DNA of 7,006 bases from Minisyncoccus sp041650175 (GTDB lineage: Bacteria > Patescibacteriota > Minisyncoccia > Minisyncoccales > Minisyncoccaceae): positions 1-7,006 of the forward strand of contig JBAZLS010000026.1 of NCBI GenBank assembly GCA_041650175.1. The letters are read 5' to 3'. The notes under the pieces were generated by a model that was given only the letters and a program-made list of their open reading frames with translations, had not been told where the DNA came from and ran no database searches. A program made the translations under genes and the position numbers. This document shows positions 5,560-7,006 of the stretch, piece by piece (the first letter of the stretch is position 1; each line of letters opens with the position of its first letter).

Positions 5560-5592
5560 AAAATAACCTTTTAAAATATTTTAAAAGGTTTA
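5558..5592. terminator. Bidirectional terminator between convergent genes
   Basis: A perfect 26-bp palindrome (5565-5590; arms AACCTTTTAAAAT and its complement) lies between the stop of the metallopeptidase gene (5557-5559) and the stop of the small minus-strand gene (5590-5592). On the minus strand it is followed by a six-T run (5563-5558); on the plus strand only TTTAAT follows. It is therefore strongest for the minus-strand gene. The minus-strand stop codon shares one base with the palindrome. Confidence 0.75.
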
Positions 5593-5739
5593 ATAAGAAT
5601 CCATATCTCTTCTTGCTTGTTCTTTTTCTATTAGTACTTTCGTAACATAGTTTTCATTTCCTGCCAACTCTGCTATCAAATGTGCTGCTTGAAAATCTTT
5701 GTTTTCAATAAATTTTCTTACATCTTTTTCATAACTCAT
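5590..5739 (-). CDS. Small hypothetical protein, 49 residues
   Basis: A short minus-strand reading frame, ATG at 5739 to TAA at 5590. It begins MSYEKDVRKFIENKDFQAAH and ends EKEQARRDMDSY, mostly charged and probably two or three helices, with no cysteine, membrane segment or family I recognise. Three independent signals support it as a real gene: a TTGACA-17-TATCTT promoter placing the transcription start about 9 nt before the ATG, a terminator palindrome directly at its stop codon, and codons that look like its neighbours. The FIENKDFQAAHLIAELAG stretch recalls a single TPR-like helical hairpin, but one unit is too little to assign. No Shine-Dalgarno site is visible, in keeping with other short-leader genes here. 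Confidence 0.6.
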   Translation of the reverse strand: MSYEKDVRKFIENKDFQAAHLIAELAGNENYVTKVLIEKEQARRDMDSY

Positions 5740-5754
5740 TTGTGCATCAAAATA

Positions 5755-5783
5755 AAGATAATACTTTATTATTTTTATGTCAA
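5755..5783 (-). promoter_or_regulatory. Promoter of the 49-residue gene
   Basis: On the minus strand a perfect TTGACA (5783-5778), a 17-bp spacer and TATCTT (5760-5755) predict a start near 5748, leaving a leader of about 9 nt before the ATG at 5739. Confidence 0.6.
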
Positions 5784-5846
5784 TTATTTTATAATATTAT
5801 ATACACTTTTAACGCATATAACGTAAATTATTTGTATATAAGTAAG

Positions 5847-5875
5847 TTGACAGTTAAAATTTAATAGATTAACAT
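5847..5875 (+). promoter_or_regulatory. Promoter of the candidate small RNA
   Basis: A perfect TTGACA (5847-5852), a 17-bp spacer and TAACAT (5870-5875, 4 of 6 consensus bases) predict a start near 5882. No start codon with a useful frame follows, so the product is more likely RNA than protein. Confidence 0.5.
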
Positions 5876-5881
5876 TAGTAC

Positions 5882-5976
5882 ACACTTGGTGTTTTGCCAC
5901 GCCAAGGAAACTCCGATCGTTCATTAAATCCAATATTATATTTTTTTTAACGCCACACTTATGTGCGTTTTTCTTT
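5882..5976 (+). ncRNA. Candidate ~95-nt structured small RNA
   Basis: The unit lies between a TTGACA-17-TAACAT promoter and an intrinsic terminator and is richer in G+C than its flanks. Near its 5' end CTTGG (5885-5889) can pair with CCAAG (5902-5906), with an alternative ACAC/GTGT hairpin at 5882-5892. A less structured middle follows (ACTCCGATCG, then AT-rich DNA with eight T at 5941-5948), then the terminator. I do not recognise it as tmRNA, RNase P RNA, SRP RNA, 6S RNA or a known riboswitch. The opposite strand has a 66-codon frame beginning MAAKKNAHKCGVKK; if that were real, this call would be wrong. The role is unknown. Confidence 0.42.
5949..5976 (+). terminator. Terminator of the candidate small RNA
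   Basis: AACGC plus ACA (5949-5957) pairs with TGT plus GCGTT (5962-5969) across one bulged C, with a CTTA loop, then TTTCTTT (5970-5976). No T-run follows on the minus strand, so it works only for plus-strand transcription, yet no plus-strand protein gene ends nearby. Confidence 0.6.
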
Positions 5977-6031
5977 GCTGCCATTGTTGTTAGTCGTAGC
6001 TTTTTAATATTAATAAATTATAATTGTATAG

Positions 6032-6059
6032 TTGCCATTTTAATAATTTATGCTATGCT
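6032..6059 (+). promoter_or_regulatory. Promoter of the acidic-protein gene
   Basis: TTGCCA (6032-6037), a 16-bp spacer and TATGCT (6054-6059) preceded by TGC, an extended -10 context. Transcription would start near 6066, giving a leader of about 35 nt. No strong Shine-Dalgarno site precedes the ATG at 6101; AAAG at 6095-6098 is too close to it. Confidence 0.55.
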
Positions 6060-6100
6060 TTATCCGTTAAAGGTTTTAATAAACTAATTTTTATAAAGAT

Positions 6101-6523
6101 ATGGCAAAAATAGAATTAAACAAAGAGCAGTATTTAAAAATCTTGAAGGCAATAGAAATTTTTGGAATGATGGAAGAATTTATAGCAGAAGAGGATGATG
6201 AAGAAAAAATAGCAGATAAGAATTATGAATTTGAAGAATATCTTCTAGGATTTGCTAAAGAATTCGAACTGGAGGATGAAGATGACGAAGAGTGGTTTGA
6301 TGATTTGATGGCAGAGGCTTATGATATAGCAAATGAATATGGCGAGGCTGATATGTATCAGAGATTAGCATGGGAACTTGCAGTGTTAGGTTTTAAAGAA
6401 AAATTCAAAAAAGATTTTGATAATGATAGTGATGATGATTTTGAAAAAGCAATGGAATTAGAAGATAAATTTTTGGATGAATTTGAAGAAAACGGTCTTG
6501 ATAATATAAAAATTGTAAAATAG
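6101..6523 (+). CDS. Very acidic hypothetical protein
   Basis: A 140-residue protein of unknown family. By my count 48 residues are Asp or Glu and 16 are Lys or Arg, so it is strongly negative. Acidic clusters lie at 30-36 (EEDDEE), 55-67 (ELEDEDDEEWFDD) and 107-114 (DNDSDDDF). Between them are probable amphipathic helices (YLKILKAIEIFGMMEEFI, 11-28; YQRLAWELAVLGFKEKF, 86-102). There is no signal peptide, membrane segment or cysteine, so it should be cytosolic. Such charge could mimic nucleic acid, bind cations or assist a basic partner; none of this can be shown from sequence. It starts MAKIELNKEQ at the only ATG that fits the promoter upstream. It ends 7 nt before the repeated terminator-promoter unit that leads to the second pilin gene. 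Confidence 0.83.
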   Translation: MAKIELNKEQYLKILKAIEIFGMMEEFIAEEDDEEKIADKNYEFEEYLLGFAKEFELEDEDDEEWFDDLMAEAYDIANEYGEADMYQRLAWELAVLGFKEKFKKDFDNDSDDDFEKAMELEDKFLDEFEENGLDNIKIVK

Positions 6524-6529
6524 TTAGAT

Positions 6530-6556
6530 AAAATCCGCGAAAGCGGATTTTGTATT
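6530..6556 (+). terminator. GAAA-tetraloop terminator, copy 2
   Basis: AAAATCCGC (6530-6538) pairs with GCGGATTTT (6543-6551) around a GAAA tetraloop, then GTATTTT. It starts 6 nt after the stop of the acidic-protein gene and is identical over 26 bp to 2887-2912. Confidence 0.85.
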
Positions 6557-6584
6557 TTAAATATTTCTTGATATAATATTCATA
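6531..6584 (+). repeat. 54-bp terminator-promoter unit, copy 2
   Basis: It has the same length and order of parts as 2887-2940, but lies between unrelated neighbours: the acidic-protein gene upstream and the second pilin downstream. Confidence 0.8.
6550..6577 (+). promoter_or_regulatory. Promoter of the second pilin gene, fused to the terminator
   Basis: TGATATAAT (6569-6577) is a perfect extended -10 ending 7 nt before the ATG at 6585, again predicting a leaderless mRNA. TTGTAT (6550-6555), 16 bp before the -10 hexamer, is the likely -35 and is part of the upstream terminator's tail. Confidence 0.65.
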
Positions 6585-7006
6585 ATGAAAAATTATAGTA
6601 AAAGTTTTACTCTAATCGAACTTTTAGTCGTCATCGCAATCATCGGCATCCTTGCCGGTATTCTTATCGTCTCAATGTCAAATGCAACTAATTCTGCTAA
6701 TGACGCAAAAAGAAAAGCAGACTTGAATCAGATTGTAAAATCTCTCTTTATTTACAATGCTTCTAATTCAACTTATCCAGTATCATCAACTTGCAATATT
6801 GGTTCTAATTGTTCTAGTGCAGTAAACACAGCCTTGGGTGATTCTGTTAATGCCAGAGACCCATTAGGAACTTATTACACCTATTATTCAGATGGAACTA
6901 ATTTTATCGTAAACGCAGTTCTGTCTGATAGCTCTAACTATAGTTTCAATTCTTCTACTTCAGCATATACTAGTAACGCAACAATTCCTGCTTGTGGAAC
7001 AGCGAA
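6585..7006 (+). CDS. Type IV pilin-like protein, cut by the window end
   Basis: An open frame runs from ATG at 6585 to the last base without a stop (140 full codons plus two bases), so the C-terminus is missing. The leader MKNYSKS precedes FTLIELLVVIAIIGILAGIL, with Glu at mature position 5 (E12) and Ser before the cleavage site. The head domain parallels that of the 1696-2874 protein: TCNIGSNCS (C70, C76), VNARDPLGTYYTYYSDGTNF, and a further cysteine (C137) just where the first protein changes to its glycine-rich domain. It should be a prepilin-peptidase substrate displayed at the surface or in a pilus-like fibre. Whether it carries a glycine-rich or another C-terminal domain cannot be seen. 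The start is fixed by the promoter 7 nt upstream. Confidence 0.9.
   Translation, partial: MKNYSKSFTLIELLVVIAIIGILAGILIVSMSNATNSANDAKRKADLNQIVKSLFIYNASNSTYPVSSTCNIGSNCSSAVNTALGDSVNARDPLGTYYTYYSDGTNFIVNAVLSDSSNYSFNSSTSAYTSNATIPACGTA
6609..6721 (+). repeat. Pilin N-terminal DNA repeat, copy 2
   Basis: This is the second copy of the 113-bp stretch at 1714-1826, differing at 6611 and 6698 only. Outside it, the two genes fall to ordinary paralogue-level similarity. Confidence 0.9.

Larger units (their letters stand above)
5740..6100. other. 361-bp stretch without a convincing protein gene
   Basis: It holds the minus-strand promoter of the 49-residue gene (5755-5783), a featureless AT-rich spacer (5784-5846), a candidate small RNA unit with promoter and terminator (5847-5976), and the promoter and leader of the acidic-protein gene (6032-6100). 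A 66-codon minus-strand frame at 5784-5984 crosses the RNA unit and is judged less likely. Confidence 0.5.

Noticed and set aside
5784..5984. Minus-strand 66-codon frame starting MAAKKNAHKCGVKK
   Set aside because: The start looks protein-like, but the last third runs through featureless AT-rich DNA up to the -35 of another gene, a plus-strand promoter and terminator lie inside it, and I recognise no family. Kept as the main alternative to the small RNA.
5961..5993. Plus-strand peptide MCVFLCCHCC
   Set aside because: A cysteine-rich ten-codon frame that starts inside the terminator hairpin, lacks a ribosome binding site and lies upstream of the next promoter, so it is probably chance.
5949..6000. 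Possible integron attC-like site (AACGCC ... GTTAG)
   Set aside because: The core and inverse-core sequences do not fit GTTRRRY/RYYYAAC and there is no paired-arm layout or integrase; the hairpin with T-run is better explained as a terminator.

Overview
The window is AT-rich DNA that most resembles a member of the Candidate Phyla Radiation (Patescibacteria), probably Parcubacteria-like. The evidence is two type IV pilin-like genes with the FTLIELLVVIAIIGILAGIL N-terminus common in that group, a fused MtrA-like/thymidylate synthase protein, tightly packed small genes and several very short mRNA leaders. This placement is inference from gene style; no rRNA or marker gene is present. All eight complete genes end in TAA or TAG. 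The glycine-rich pilin has about 90 Gly codons and no in-frame TGA, which argues against the TGA=Gly code of Gracilibacteria and Absconditabacteria.

Layout. 1-195: end-of-gene region with a long hairpin (22-83), a second terminator-like hairpin (140-156) and the terminator of the next gene. 196-858 (-): a helical-repeat protein of unknown function with a consensus TTGACA-16-TATAAT promoter. 973-1659 (+): a membrane-anchored SanA/YdcF (DUF218) protein. 1696-2874 (+): a pilin-like protein whose C-terminal half is a glycine-rich domain. 2941-3519 (+): a one-pass membrane protein with a predicted coiled-coil tail. 3609-4982 and 4996-5559 (+): a probable two-gene operon of a thymidylate synthase fusion and a YgjP-type zinc metallopeptidase. 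5590-5739 (-): a 49-residue gene with its own promoter and a shared bidirectional terminator. 5740-6100: no convincing protein gene, but a promoter-to-terminator unit that looks like a ~100-nt small RNA (about 5882-5976). 6101-6523 (+): a very acidic protein of unknown function. 6585-7006 (+): a second pilin-like gene cut by the window edge.

The most interesting structure is in the non-coding DNA around the pilin-type genes. Genes at 1696, 2941 and 6585 each have a perfect extended -10 (TGATATAAT) exactly 7 nt before ATG, so their mRNAs should be leaderless. Two of them follow the same 54-bp terminator-plus-promoter unit (2887-2940 and 6531-6584), in which the T-tract of the upstream terminator doubles as the -35 region. 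The two pilin genes also share 113 bp of nearly identical DNA (2 mismatches) covering the N-terminal helix, with C-ending codons unlike the AT-rich surroundings, and then diverge. This suggests a mobile or gene-converted expression head joined to different surface domains. By contrast, the thymidylate synthase gene has an ordinary Shine-Dalgarno site.
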